Shown here: positions 1 to 6,703 of the stretch, piece after piece
Position numbering within the stretch: the first letter of the stretch is position 1
Layout of the letters: each line of letters opens with the position of its first letter
Source of the DNA: Deferribacterales bacterium UBA4806
GTDB lineage: Bacteria; Chrysiogenota; Deferribacteres; Deferribacterales; UBA228
Length of the DNA: 6,910 nucleotides
Reading direction: 5' to 3'
Assembly: GCA_002402635.1 (NCBI GenBank)
Contig: DHGE01000104.1
Span: forward strand, 10,009 to 16,918
Notes under the pieces: model-generated
Databases searched by the model: none
What the model was told of the DNA's origin: nothing
The model's input: the letters and a program-made list of their open reading frames with translations, nothing else
Made by a program: the position numbers and the translations under genes

Positions 1-424
1 CAAATAATCAGGCTCTTCAAATTTAGTTATGGCAGCAATTATTTTGTTACCATCAAGTTTTGACCAGCCGGTGACTGCAGTTTCATAATATATTTTAAAG
101 ACTTTAGCAATGTTAGCAGCATATTTCTCTATATCTTTGTTTAAAAATACTTTATACACTGAAGATAAAGCTCTTTTATTGCTCCAAATACCAAATTCAA
201 TTGCTCCTTTTTTATATTAGGTTTGTAGAACATATCACACAGGATTCTCAATGGAACATGAAAGCCTGATTTAACTTCATATTTAAATCCTTCAATTATA
301 TTACCTACATATATTTTTTGGATTCTTCTGGCAGTATTTCTCCCCATTTGTTAGATTTAATTTCTCCAAAATTATCTTTAATAAATAATTATATATCCTT
401 GCAATCTACACCTTTTACGTTCAA
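1..424 (-). pseudogene. Broken gene of uncharacterised family, partial at left edge
   Basis: No single frame spans this stretch, but three consecutive frames read like pieces of one protein. A TTG at 424-422 follows an AGAGGG ribosome site and opens with MNVKGV. It meets an in-frame TAA at 391-389, then continues as FIKDNFGE and KWGEILPEESKK until TAG at 307-305. The second frame gives VGNIIEGFKYEVKSGFHVPL and LVFGAIK before TAA at 143-141. The third is open from 216 through base 1 (72 codons) and gives RALSSVYKVFLNKDIEKYA, then YYETAVTGWSKLDGNK. Both frame changes lie at A runs on the coding strand (314-319 and 174-177), each consistent with loss of one base. The start and the YKVFL...YYET section faintly recall uncharacterised bacterial proteins of the myxobacterial TIGR02265/DUF2378 type; that match is from memory and tentative. 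It could be a true pseudogene or homopolymer sequencing errors. An alternative is a 68-residue protein from ATG 347, but its end has no support. The 3' end lies outside the window. Confidence 0.6.
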
Positions 425-442
425 TTAATCCCTCTTTATATT

Positions 443-451
443 AGTATAACA
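443..451 (-). promoter_or_regulatory. Extended -10 promoter element for the broken gene
   Basis: The minus strand reads TGTTATACT here, an extended -10 (TGn plus TATACT, one mismatch from TATAAT). It lies 18 bases before the putative TTG start at 424, with AGAGGG between them, so the 5' leader would be only about a dozen bases. No good -35 is visible, which is usual for extended -10 promoters. In AT-rich DNA such matches also occur by chance. Confidence 0.4.
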
Positions 452-488
452 TATATTTTAATATTTTTTATAAACAGTTCATGCTTTT

Positions 489-494
489 TATAAT
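489..494 (+). promoter_or_regulatory. Candidate -10 box for epimerase operon
   Basis: A perfect TATAAT lies 82 bases before the epimerase start, in the 152-base gap between the two divergent genes. The -35 region at 465-470 (TTTTTA) is poor, so this is a guess based mainly on the -10. TTGTAA at 516-521 is another possible -35, but it has no convincing -10 at the right distance. I see no clear operator or riboswitch in this gap. Confidence 0.3.
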
Positions 495-576
495 ATAAAT
501 ATTCAAAATAACTGTTTGTAACATTTTGAGAAGAACAATCTATTTAACAAATCAAAAAAATAAGATATAAACTATT

Positions 577-1659
577 ATGAAAATTATTGATTTTAATATT
601 CGAGAGATCGCAATTCCTTTAAAAGAACCTTTTAGAATATCCCTTGGCGTAATTGAAATGGCTCATAGCCTTGTTATAGAGTTAATAACAAATGAGGGTA
701 TAAATGGTCTTGGCGAAGCGGGGCCTTCTTTAATTATTGCTGGTGAACATATTGGTGGGCAGAAGGTCATTCTTGAGATGCTTGCAAAAAAAATAATTGG
801 AGTGGACCCTTTAGATATTGAAAAAATATCACATTTAATAAAAAAGGCAGTCCCATATAACTTTGCTGCAAAAGCAGCTATTGATATAGCTATTTATGAC
901 ATAATAGGGAAAACATACAGTGTTCCTTTATACAAGCTATTTGGAGGTTATCACGAAGAAGTTGAAACAGATATGACAATTCCCCTTGATGAACCAGAGA
1001 AAATGGCAAAAAAAGCAGCAAGTCATGTAAACTGTGGTTTTGAAATATTAAAAATAAAAGTTGGTACCAATTTAAAAGATAACTCTAAAAGGATAAAGGC
1101 CATAAGGGATATTGTGGGTGGTAATATTAAAATAAGAGTAGATGCAAATCAAGCCTGGAGTGCAAAACAAGCTTTAGAGCATATTAAAGCAATTGAGCAA
1201 TATGATATTGAATTAATAGAGCAACCTGTTCTGGCAGCAGATTTGGAAGGCTTAGCATATGTAACAAAAAATTCACCTATACCTATAATGGCAGATGAAG
1301 CAGTATTTACAGCACAGGATGCTTTGAAAATAGCATCACTTTCGGCAGCAGACATGATAAATATAAAACTTATGAAATGTGGTGGGCTTGGTGAGGCAAT
1401 GAAAATAAATACTATAGCAGAATCTGCTGGCATTACTTGTATGCTTGGATGTATGGTCGAGGAGATTGGTATAGCTATTCTTGCAGCAGCTCATCTTGCA
1501 AAGGGATTGAAAAATATTGTAACAACAGACCTTGATACACCATTTTTTTTATCAGATGTTCCTGTCAAAGAAAGTCTATCTATTGAAAGAGGTAAAATCC
1601 TTTTATCAGAAAATAATGGACTTGGTATAAATAAGATTGACTATGGCAGCATTATTTAA
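577..1659 (+). CDS. Dipeptide epimerase (L-Ala-D/L-Glu epimerase type)
   Basis: This 360-residue protein belongs to the muconate-lactonizing branch of the enolase superfamily. Known members invert the second residue of dipeptides, classically L-Ala-D-Glu to L-Ala-L-Glu in peptidoglycan peptide recycling, in the cytoplasm with Mg2+. The N-terminal capping domain covers about residues 1-125 and the barrel domain follows. Visible catalytic features are the KxK pair K159/K161 (LKIKVG), metal ligands D189 (RVDAN), E215 (ELIEQP) and D240 (MADEA), and the opposite base K264 (NIKLMK). The DxD pair D318/D320 (TTDLD), which in dipeptide epimerases binds the substrate amino group, separates it from muconate or succinylbenzoate enzymes. 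Length and the opening MKIIDFNIREIAIPLKEPF fit the family, so ATG 577 is preferred, although no Shine-Dalgarno is evident. Residue 24 is Gly where, from memory, the Bacillus subtilis Ala-Glu enzyme has Arg contacting the Glu side chain, so the preferred dipeptide may differ. The gene overlaps the downstream DUF819 gene. Confidence 0.93.
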   Translation: MKIIDFNIREIAIPLKEPFRISLGVIEMAHSLVIELITNEGINGLGEAGPSLIIAGEHIGGQKVILEMLAKKIIGVDPLDIEKISHLIKKAVPYNFAAKAAIDIAIYDIIGKTYSVPLYKLFGGYHEEVETDMTIPLDEPEKMAKKAASHVNCGFEILKIKVGTNLKDNSKRIKAIRDIVGGNIKIRVDANQAWSAKQALEHIKAIEQYDIELIEQPVLAADLEGLAYVTKNSPIPIMADEAVFTAQDALKIASLSAADMINIKLMKCGGLGEAMKINTIAESAGITCMLGCMVEEIGIAILAAAHLAKGLKNIVTTDLDTPFFLSDVPVKESLSIERGKILLSENNGLGINKIDYGSII

Positions 1660-2836
1660 TGATGATATTGTAATTGTTGGGTTAATTCTAAGTTTACCAG
1701 GTTTAGCATTTTATCTATCAAAACATTATAAATGGGCCCATGTTATAAGCGCACCTGGTCTTTGTTACCTTTTTGGCATTATGCTTTCTAATCTACATAT
1801 AACTCCACCAAAAAGCCCTATATATGAAATAATCTCCACATATACAGTTTACCTTGCTTTACCTATGATACTTTTTTCAGTTAATATAAAAAGTTGGATA
1901 AAAATTGCGAAAACATCACTTATATCTTTTGTCAGTGCATGTTTTTTTGTTTTTATAGTATCTATAATTACAGGGCTTTTATTTGCTGTAAAAGTTGATA
2001 ACACTCATGGATGGAAGGTTGTTGGTATGCTTGTAGGTACTTACACAGGCGGTAGCATGAATTTAGCAGCAGTGGGCAAAGGCCTTAATACGCCAGGGGA
2101 CTTATTTGTTGCTGTAAACGCTGTAGATATCGTATTGTATAGTGTGTTCTTACCATTGCAATTGTTGTTGATATCTTTTTTGAACAAGTGGGGTTTTAAA
2201 GATTTTAATGTATTAGAATATGAAGAAAATAATAAAGATGAGACATTGCATTTATTACATAAAAAAATAAAAGAGGAAGGCTATTGGCATAAAAAAAGTT
2301 GGAGTCTTTATGATTTCATTTATATTATTAGCATCTCAGCTTTTATAATTGCAATAAGTTTTATATTAAGTCATCTCTTTAATTTTGGTATATGGACAGG
2401 AACTGTTAACATACTTTTGCTTACCACTTTTGGACTTATTGCAGCAAATATTTATAAAGTCAGGTCTCTTGTCGGTAATGAAGAAGTATCAATGTATTTA
2501 CTGCATACATTTTTTGTAGCAATTGGCTCATCAGCATTTATGCCAACTATTTTAAAACAGTCACCCATACTTATTATATGGGTTGCAATCGCTATATATG
2601 GCTCTGCTTTTCTCCATTATCTTGTGGCAGGTAAAATCTTAAAGATAGACCATCAAACAATACAGGTAACTGCACAAGCTGCTATAGGAGGGCCTTCCAC
2701 TGCTTTAGCCCTTGCAATCTCAGCAAATTGGCCATTCCTTACAATAACTGCAGTGATAACTGGACTGATTGGCTATGGAGTGGGGAACTATTTAGGTTTT
2801 GGAGCAGCATTCATAGTATATTCAATCTTGTTTTAA
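1643..2836 (+). CDS. DUF819 family integral membrane protein (YjcL-like)
   Basis: A 397-residue, strongly hydrophobic protein of the DUF819 family, which as far as I know has no firmly established substrate. About 10-12 membrane segments can be read, for example near residues 9-26, 33-50, 61-80, 92-115, 155-181, 223-243, 250-270, 284-303, 307-330 and 366-397. A charged loop at about 182-222 (EYEENNKDE) separates two halves. Each half holds a glycine-rich motif typical of the family: GTYTGGSMNLAAV at 132-144 and AQAAIGGPSTALALA at 344-358. This suggests an inverted-repeat transporter fold. ATG 1643 is chosen; a TTG two codons upstream (1637) is also in frame. Either start lies inside the end of the epimerase gene, and there is no strong ribosome site, so translation is probably coupled to the epimerase. 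The overlap suggests a transporter for the epimerase substrate or product, but this is inference. Confidence 0.85.
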   Translation: MAALFNDDIVIVGLILSLPGLAFYLSKHYKWAHVISAPGLCYLFGIMLSNLHITPPKSPIYEIISTYTVYLALPMILFSVNIKSWIKIAKTSLISFVSACFFVFIVSIITGLLFAVKVDNTHGWKVVGMLVGTYTGGSMNLAAVGKGLNTPGDLFVAVNAVDIVLYSVFLPLQLLLISFLNKWGFKDFNVLEYEENNKDETLHLLHKKIKEEGYWHKKSWSLYDFIYIISISAFIIAISFILSHLFNFGIWTGTVNILLLTTFGLIAANIYKVRSLVGNEEVSMYLLHTFFVAIGSSAFMPTILKQSPILIIWVAIAIYGSAFLHYLVAGKILKIDHQTIQVTAQAAIGGPSTALALAISANWPFLTITAVITGLIGYGVGNYLGFGAAFIVYSILF

Positions 2837-2855
2837 TGTGTCAAAAATTATTGCA

Positions 2856-2888
2856 TTTGCTATACTTTGAATTAAGCAGCAAAATTTT
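2856..2888 (+). terminator. Weak candidate terminator after DUF819 gene
   Basis: TTTGCT (2856-2861) can pair with AGCAAA (2878-2883) around a 16-base loop, followed by A and TTTT (2885-2888). It lies 20 bases after the DUF819 stop, which is where a terminator would be expected. The stem is short, the loop long and the T tract brief, so it would be a poor intrinsic terminator. No better hairpin with a T run is seen between here and the next gene's promoter. Confidence 0.2.
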
Positions 2889-2969
2889 ATTACATGGCTT
2901 TTTTATATAAACTGTAGTATATTTCACAATCTTTCTTTATTTGTCTAACACTATTTCCTTATTACATCT

Positions 2970-2987
2970 TATATAAAAGCTTATATA
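2970..2987. repeat. Perfect 7-bp inverted repeat beside pepD promoter
   Basis: TATATAA (2970-2976) and TTATATA (2981-2987) form a perfect stem around the loop AAGC. The repeat ends four bases before the -35 box at 2992. Its position suits an operator or an upstream promoter element, but the arms are purely A/T and no known binding consensus is recognised. Confidence 0.3.
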
Positions 2988-2991
2988 TAGG

Positions 2992-3020
2992 TTGACTAAA
3001 TCTCCTATGATTTATAAAAT
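2992..3020 (+). promoter_or_regulatory. Sigma-70-type promoter for pepD
   Basis: TTGACT (2992-2997) and TAAAAT (3015-3020) each match the consensus at five of six positions, with an ideal 17-base spacer. Transcription would begin near 3027, leaving a leader of about 30 bases that contains the strong ribosome site. This is the best promoter match in the window. It implies that the dipeptidase is transcribed separately from the epimerase-DUF819 pair, or at least can be. Confidence 0.65.
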
Positions 3021-3041
3021 GATGACAGTAATATTTTTATT

Positions 3042-3050
3042 AAAAGGAGG
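3042..3050 (+). promoter_or_regulatory. Ribosome binding site that fixes the pepD start
   Basis: AAAAGGAGG ends seven bases before ATG 3058, a near-perfect Shine-Dalgarno at ideal spacing. It decides the start: the reading frame also opens further upstream at TTG 2992, but that codon lies in the -35 box and before the predicted transcription start, and the extra 22 residues do not fit the family. Confidence 0.85.
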
Positions 3051-3057
3051 TTACTTA

Positions 3058-4485
3058 ATGTTGAATTTTAGACCAGAGATAGTGTGGAAATACTTTGAGG
3101 AAATTACAAAGATACCAAGGTGCTCAGGTAATGAAGATGAGATAATAAAATGGACTGTAAATTTAGCGAATTCTCATAATTTTAAATCAGAAGTTGATTA
3201 TTATGGTAATGTAAAAATAAGTAAAGAAGCATCAAAGGGGTTTGAGAAATCAAAAGGAGTAATCCTGCAAGCCCATCTGGATATGGTTTGTGAGCCAAAG
3301 GAAACTATAAAATTTCCTTTATGCTTAATAATTGATAACGGTTGGATAAAAGCACAAGGGACAACATTAGGTGCTGACGATGGTATTGGAGTGGCTATGG
3401 CTCTTGCTGTTTTAACTTCTGATAATATAAAGCACCCTCCTTTAGAAATTTTGTTCACTGTCGAAGAAGAAACAGCACTAACAGGTGCATCAAACCTAAT
3501 GTCAGGCTTTATTTCTTATAAAAGACTTATAAACCTCGATTCAGAAAATGAGGGCAGAATAACTATTGGTGGCGCGGGTGGCGGCAATTCAATTATAACA
3601 ATACCATTAAAAAGGGATAAAGATTTACAGGGAAAAATTGCTATACTTTTCAATATTACAGGACTTAAGGGGGGTCATTCTGGAGTTAACATACATGAAA
3701 GACTAAATGCCATCAAAATATTGAGTGAATTCTTAATGGAATTTAAGAATCAAATACCTGAATTTCAGTTAGTAAATGTAGAAGGAGGAACAAGACACAA
3801 TGTTATACCAAGTGATGCAAAAGCAAATTTCTTAATAAAAGAGGAAAATGAGGGAGTTGTCAAAAAAATAGCTGATGAATATTTCAATAAATGGAAAATG
3901 CAATGGGCAGCAGTTGAGCCTGACATAAAAATATTGATTAATAAAACTAAAATACCAGCAGAGATTATATCAAAGGATATTACAGACAAAATAGTGGACC
4001 TTTTATATGAGTTACCAAGTGGTGTTATTGCCTGGAATAAAGATTTTGATAAAGTAGTCCAAACATCAACTAATCTTGCAACTGTTAAAACTTTGAAAGA
4101 TGCTATTGAGATATTGCAGAGTAGCAGAAGTTTATATGTTGAAGAGCTAGATAATGTACGCACTAATATAAAACAAATGGCAGAAAAATATGGAGCAAAC
4201 TGCGCTAATGATGAAAGTTATCCTGCATGGAAACCTGATCCAGAATCCGAACTGCTCAAAACATCAAAAAATGTTTATAAAAGTATGTATGGAGTTTCTC
4301 CAATAGTTGAAGTTATTCATGGTGGTCTTGAGACAGGTGTTATTTTAAATAAATTTCCTGGCATTGATATGATCTCAATTGGCCCTACTATGGAGGATGT
4401 GCACTCAACTAGAGAAAGGTTAGATATTGAATCTGTTGAGAAAACATACAAATTTTTAATAAAACTACTAGAGGCAGTTTGTTAA
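3058..4485 (+). CDS. pepD: Aminoacyl-histidine dipeptidase (PepD, M20 family)
   Basis: A 475-residue cytosolic metallopeptidase of the M20 PepD/carnosinase group (usual length about 480-490). It hydrolyses unblocked dipeptides, with Xaa-His classically and others such as Cys-Gly in some members. The di-zinc site is complete: H73 and D75 in QAHLDMVCE (ligand and base-orienting Asp), D107 in LGADDG (bridging ligand), E137 and E138 in FTVEEE (general base and ligand), D161 in NLDSE, and H449 in EDVHSTRE near the C terminus. The lid or dimerisation domain lies at about 180-385 and holds GGHSG and GGTRHNVIPSDA. HGGLETG, where the second catalytic half resumes, is also typical. It has its own promoter and strong ribosome site and faces the OPT gene convergently. 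With the epimerase upstream it would complete conversion of dipeptides to free amino acids. No lesions are seen. The general M20 peptidase assignment is very safe; exact substrate preference is not visible. Confidence 0.95.
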   Translation: MLNFRPEIVWKYFEEITKIPRCSGNEDEIIKWTVNLANSHNFKSEVDYYGNVKISKEASKGFEKSKGVILQAHLDMVCEPKETIKFPLCLIIDNGWIKAQGTTLGADDGIGVAMALAVLTSDNIKHPPLEILFTVEEETALTGASNLMSGFISYKRLINLDSENEGRITIGGAGGGNSIITIPLKRDKDLQGKIAILFNITGLKGGHSGVNIHERLNAIKILSEFLMEFKNQIPEFQLVNVEGGTRHNVIPSDAKANFLIKEENEGVVKKIADEYFNKWKMQWAAVEPDIKILINKTKIPAEIISKDITDKIVDLLYELPSGVIAWNKDFDKVVQTSTNLATVKTLKDAIEILQSSRSLYVEELDNVRTNIKQMAEKYGANCANDESYPAWKPDPESELLKTSKNVYKSMYGVSPIVEVIHGGLETGVILNKFPGIDMISIGPTMEDVHSTRERLDIESVEKTYKFLIKLLEAVC

Positions 4486-4513
4486 ATTAATTTACAATTG
4501 AAGATTGTAAGAT

Positions 4514-4566
4514 AGTAATTATATGTATATTATTTTATAAGTATCTTATTTATGTACATAATTACT
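4514..4566. repeat. Inverted repeat 1 in convergent intergenic region
   Basis: The left arm 4514-4527 (AGTAATTATATGTA) pairs with the right arm 4555-4566 (TACATAATTACT) over 12 base pairs with a two-base bulge, around a 27-base loop. A competing stem joins TAAGATA (4508-4514) with TATCTTA (4542-4548). It starts 29 bases after the pepD stop, so it may protect or end the transcript, but it has no G+C-rich stem or T tract. Confidence 0.4.
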
Positions 4567-4575
4567 GGGAAATCA

Positions 4576-4647
4576 CATGAGAATAAAGCATAATCGCACA
4601 TATTTGTATTCAAATGCCTATTTATCTAAACTGTTGTTTATCTCATG
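4576..4647. repeat. Inverted repeat 2 in convergent intergenic region
   Basis: CATGAGAATAAA (4576-4587) pairs with TTTATCTCATG (4637-4647) over 11 base pairs with one bulged A, around a 49-base loop. A small hairpin, ATTTG (4602-4606) with CAAAT (4611-4615), sits inside the loop. It lies between the two converging genes and might serve either transcript. It lacks a T tract on either side, so a standard intrinsic terminator is unlikely. Confidence 0.4.
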
Positions 4648-4662
4648 GGCCACTTAATCTAG

Positions 4663-4676
4663 TATTTTATAAAATA
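4663..4676. repeat. 14-bp AT palindrome downstream of the OPT gene
   Basis: TATTTTATAAAATA is a perfect palindrome 23 bases past the OPT stop codon. A second AT-only stem, AAATAATT (4687-4694) with AATTATTT (4701-4708), overlaps the stop itself. Both are composed only of A and T, and could be chance in such AT-rich DNA. Neither has a T tract on the minus-strand transcript, so no confident terminator is called for the OPT gene. Confidence 0.25.
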
Positions 4677-4698
4677 TTTATATTTTAAATAATTAATT

Positions 4699-6663
4699 TT
4701 AATTATTTTCCTTCTTTACCATTAATGGAACTAATATCATTATAAGAGCATATATAGCAAACACAATTAAAGCCGGCCACCATGCTGTGCCTAAAACAAA
4801 TCTGCCAACTGTTTCTCCACTTGGTAGAGTTATGACACTCACTCCTGAAACTACTAGTATTGCAATAAAAATTCCCGTAAGAGTTTCACCAGCTATAAAG
4901 CCAGATGCTAAAAGAATACCAATATTGGACCTCCACTCTTTAACTTCTTCTGAAAGTTTTTTCCCTTTAAAGCAGATTGAGAGAATCCATTTTATAATAC
5001 CACCAACGAATATTGCTGATGTAGTAGGAAATGGAAGATACATACCAACAGCAATGAGTGTGACAGAAGGGGCTTTAAGTAAAATTAAAGCTAACGCAAA
5101 GAAAATACCACCTATAAAGAAAGTCCAAGGCATTGTACCTTCTAATATACCTTTAGATACAAGTGCCATTAAATTTGCCTGAGGTGCCGGTAACATTTCA
5201 GAACCTAATGTATAGGCCTTAGTAAGTAAGGCAATTGGTATCATTAAAACAAAGGCAACACAAAAAGTACCAATTAGTTCAGCTATTGCCATACTTCTTG
5301 GCGAACCTCCAAGGAGATGCCCGATTTTAAAGTCTTGCATCATATCGCCTGAAATACCACATGCACAACAAACAACACATGCTACACCAAGAGCAGCAGC
5401 AATCCCCTGAGTACCCTTTACTCCAATTAACAAAATAAGGGCGGAGGCGACAATTAACGTAGCAAGTGTTAATCCTGATATAGGATTTGAAGAAGAACCG
5501 ATAAGACCAACAAGATATGCAGCAACACCGGCAAACAAAAAACCACCTATTGACATTACAATGCCTGCCAATATAGAACCACCGATACTGCCTGTAAGGT
5601 AATAGTAAAATATAATCATAACAATAGTCATTAAAAGAATTGAAATATAAACACCTTTCAGATTCAGATCTATTTCAAGTCTTGTTGCTGATTTGGTTTG
5701 TTCAAGATCTTCTTTTTTAGGAAATGCCAATCTAAATCCTTTTGCAATATTTCCTTTCATAGAGTATATGGTAAATATTGCTCCTGTGAGCATTGCACCT
5801 ATTGCAAAGGGTTTTATCATTTCATTATAGATACCTTTAGAAATAGTTCCTATAGTATCTGCACCAACTACACCACCATACATAGATATAAGTAGTGGTA
5901 GTAAAAACAGATGACCAAATACAGCGCCTGAAAAGGTAATACATGCCAGTCTTGGACCTATTATGTAGCCCACAGACATGACCGCTGGAGAAGCATCAGG
6001 GAGTCCGAAGAAAAAGCCACCTTGAAAAGTTTGTTCAATTCCGCCAATAGTTTTTTTAATTGGTGCTAATAAAAATTGAACCGGCCTTGAACTTGAAAAT
6101 GATTGAAAAGCATAGCTATTTTTTAGAAATTCGTTAATCATGCCCAGTATTAATGTGATAAGTATAAATTTGCCACCAGTAGCACCTTTTTGCCCTGCTT
6201 TGACTACTTCAGCACAGGCAACACTTTCTGGGAAGGGCAGCTCTGGATCTTCCATCATTGAACGCCTTAAGGCAATGACAAAAAGTATGCCGAGGACTCC
6301 ACCTATTAATAGCATGACTGTTCCCTCAAGGTATGCTTTAAGTGACCATAAAGTATCCCATGTTCCTGCTATAACAAAGGCTGGAACAGTAAATATTGCT
6401 CCAGCAACAAGAGCTTCACCAGTTGAAGCAGTTGTCCTTAGGAGGTTTTCCTCTAAAATAGAACCACCAAAAGCCCGCATTACAATTATGGCAACAACTG
6501 CTGCTGGAAATGTTGCTGCTACTGTCATACCAACTTTTAAACCAAGGTATGCATTGGAGCCTCCTAATATAACAGCCATAAATATGCCAGCGAAAACTGA
6601 CCTGAAGGTTAATTCAGGCATAACAGTTGCTGCAGATACATAGGGTTTATATTTATTCTCCAT
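4699..6663 (-). CDS. OPT family oligopeptide transporter
   Basis: A 654-residue polytopic membrane protein of the OPT superfamily, prokaryotic putative oligopeptide transporter type (TIGR00733-like). OPT members move small peptides, or metal-chelate complexes in the plant YSL branch, by proton coupling. The bacterial branch is thought to import peptides. Roughly 14-16 hydrophobic spans are visible. Family hallmarks in order are GGSNAYLGLKVGMTVAA (34-50), LPFPESVACAEV (142-153), GSSSNPISGLTLATL (389-403), SGDMMQDFKIGHLLGG (438-453) and GMYLPFPTTSAIFVGG (540-555). The charged loop near 304-336 is likely cytoplasmic. ATG 6663 has AGGAG nine bases upstream and gives a short hydrophilic N terminus before the first span, as expected. 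The gene converges on pepD and has its own promoter. Intake of short peptides would feed PepD and perhaps the epimerase. Length is normal and there are no lesions. Metal-chelate transport cannot be excluded from sequence. Confidence 0.93.
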   Translation of the reverse strand: MENKYKPYVSAATVMPELTFRSVFAGIFMAVILGGSNAYLGLKVGMTVAATFPAAVVAIIVMRAFGGSILEENLLRTTASTGEALVAGAIFTVPAFVIAGTWDTLWSLKAYLEGTVMLLIGGVLGILFVIALRRSMMEDPELPFPESVACAEVVKAGQKGATGGKFILITLILGMINEFLKNSYAFQSFSSSRPVQFLLAPIKKTIGGIEQTFQGGFFFGLPDASPAVMSVGYIIGPRLACITFSGAVFGHLFLLPLLISMYGGVVGADTIGTISKGIYNEMIKPFAIGAMLTGAIFTIYSMKGNIAKGFRLAFPKKEDLEQTKSATRLEIDLNLKGVYISILLMTIVMIIFYYYLTGSIGGSILAGIVMSIGGFLFAGVAAYLVGLIGSSSNPISGLTLATLIVASALILLIGVKGTQGIAAALGVACVVCCACGISGDMMQDFKIGHLLGGSPRSMAIAELIGTFCVAFVLMIPIALLTKAYTLGSEMLPAPQANLMALVSKGILEGTMPWTFFIGGIFFALALILLKAPSVTLIAVGMYLPFPTTSAIFVGGIIKWILSICFKGKKLSEEVKEWRSNIGILLASGFIAGETLTGIFIAILVVSGVSVITLPSGETVGRFVLGTAWWPALIVFAIYALIMILVPLMVKKENN

Positions 6664-6672
6664 TGGTTAAAT

Positions 6673-6677
6673 CTCCT
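6673..6677 (-). promoter_or_regulatory. Ribosome binding site of the OPT gene
   Basis: The minus strand reads AGGAG nine bases before ATG 6663. It is a good Shine-Dalgarno at acceptable spacing and supports that start. There is no competing in-frame start nearby with a better site. Confidence 0.75.
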
Positions 6678-6703
6678 AATTATGACTTTCAGAGCTATAA
6701 TAT

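Noticed and set aside
1149..1433. 94-codon minus-strand open frame within the epimerase gene
   Set aside because: It is opposite a gene with complete catalytic motifs; its composition is rich in Ser, Ala and Ile as expected of antisense reading, and it lacks any ribosome site or family resemblance.
2728..2910. 60-codon plus-strand open frame overlapping the end of the DUF819 gene
   Set aside because: Most of it is an out-of-frame reading of the conserved DUF819 C terminus and it has no ribosome binding site.
2992..3057. N-terminal 22-codon extension of pepD from TTG 2992
   Set aside because: The TTG is part of the -35 box and precedes the predicted transcript start; the ideal Shine-Dalgarno at 3042-3050 and family length support ATG 3058.
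3201..4163. Two minus-strand open frames (3201-3458 and 3765-4163) within pepD
   Set aside because: They are antisense to conserved M20 peptidase sequence, and neither has a start signal or a recognisable domain.
4787..6643. Three plus-strand open frames (4787-5182, 5698-5895, 6140-6643) within the OPT gene
   Set aside because: They are antisense to an intact transporter with clear OPT motifs. Their Pro-, Thr- and Ser-rich composition is typical of reading the complement of a hydrophobic membrane protein gene.
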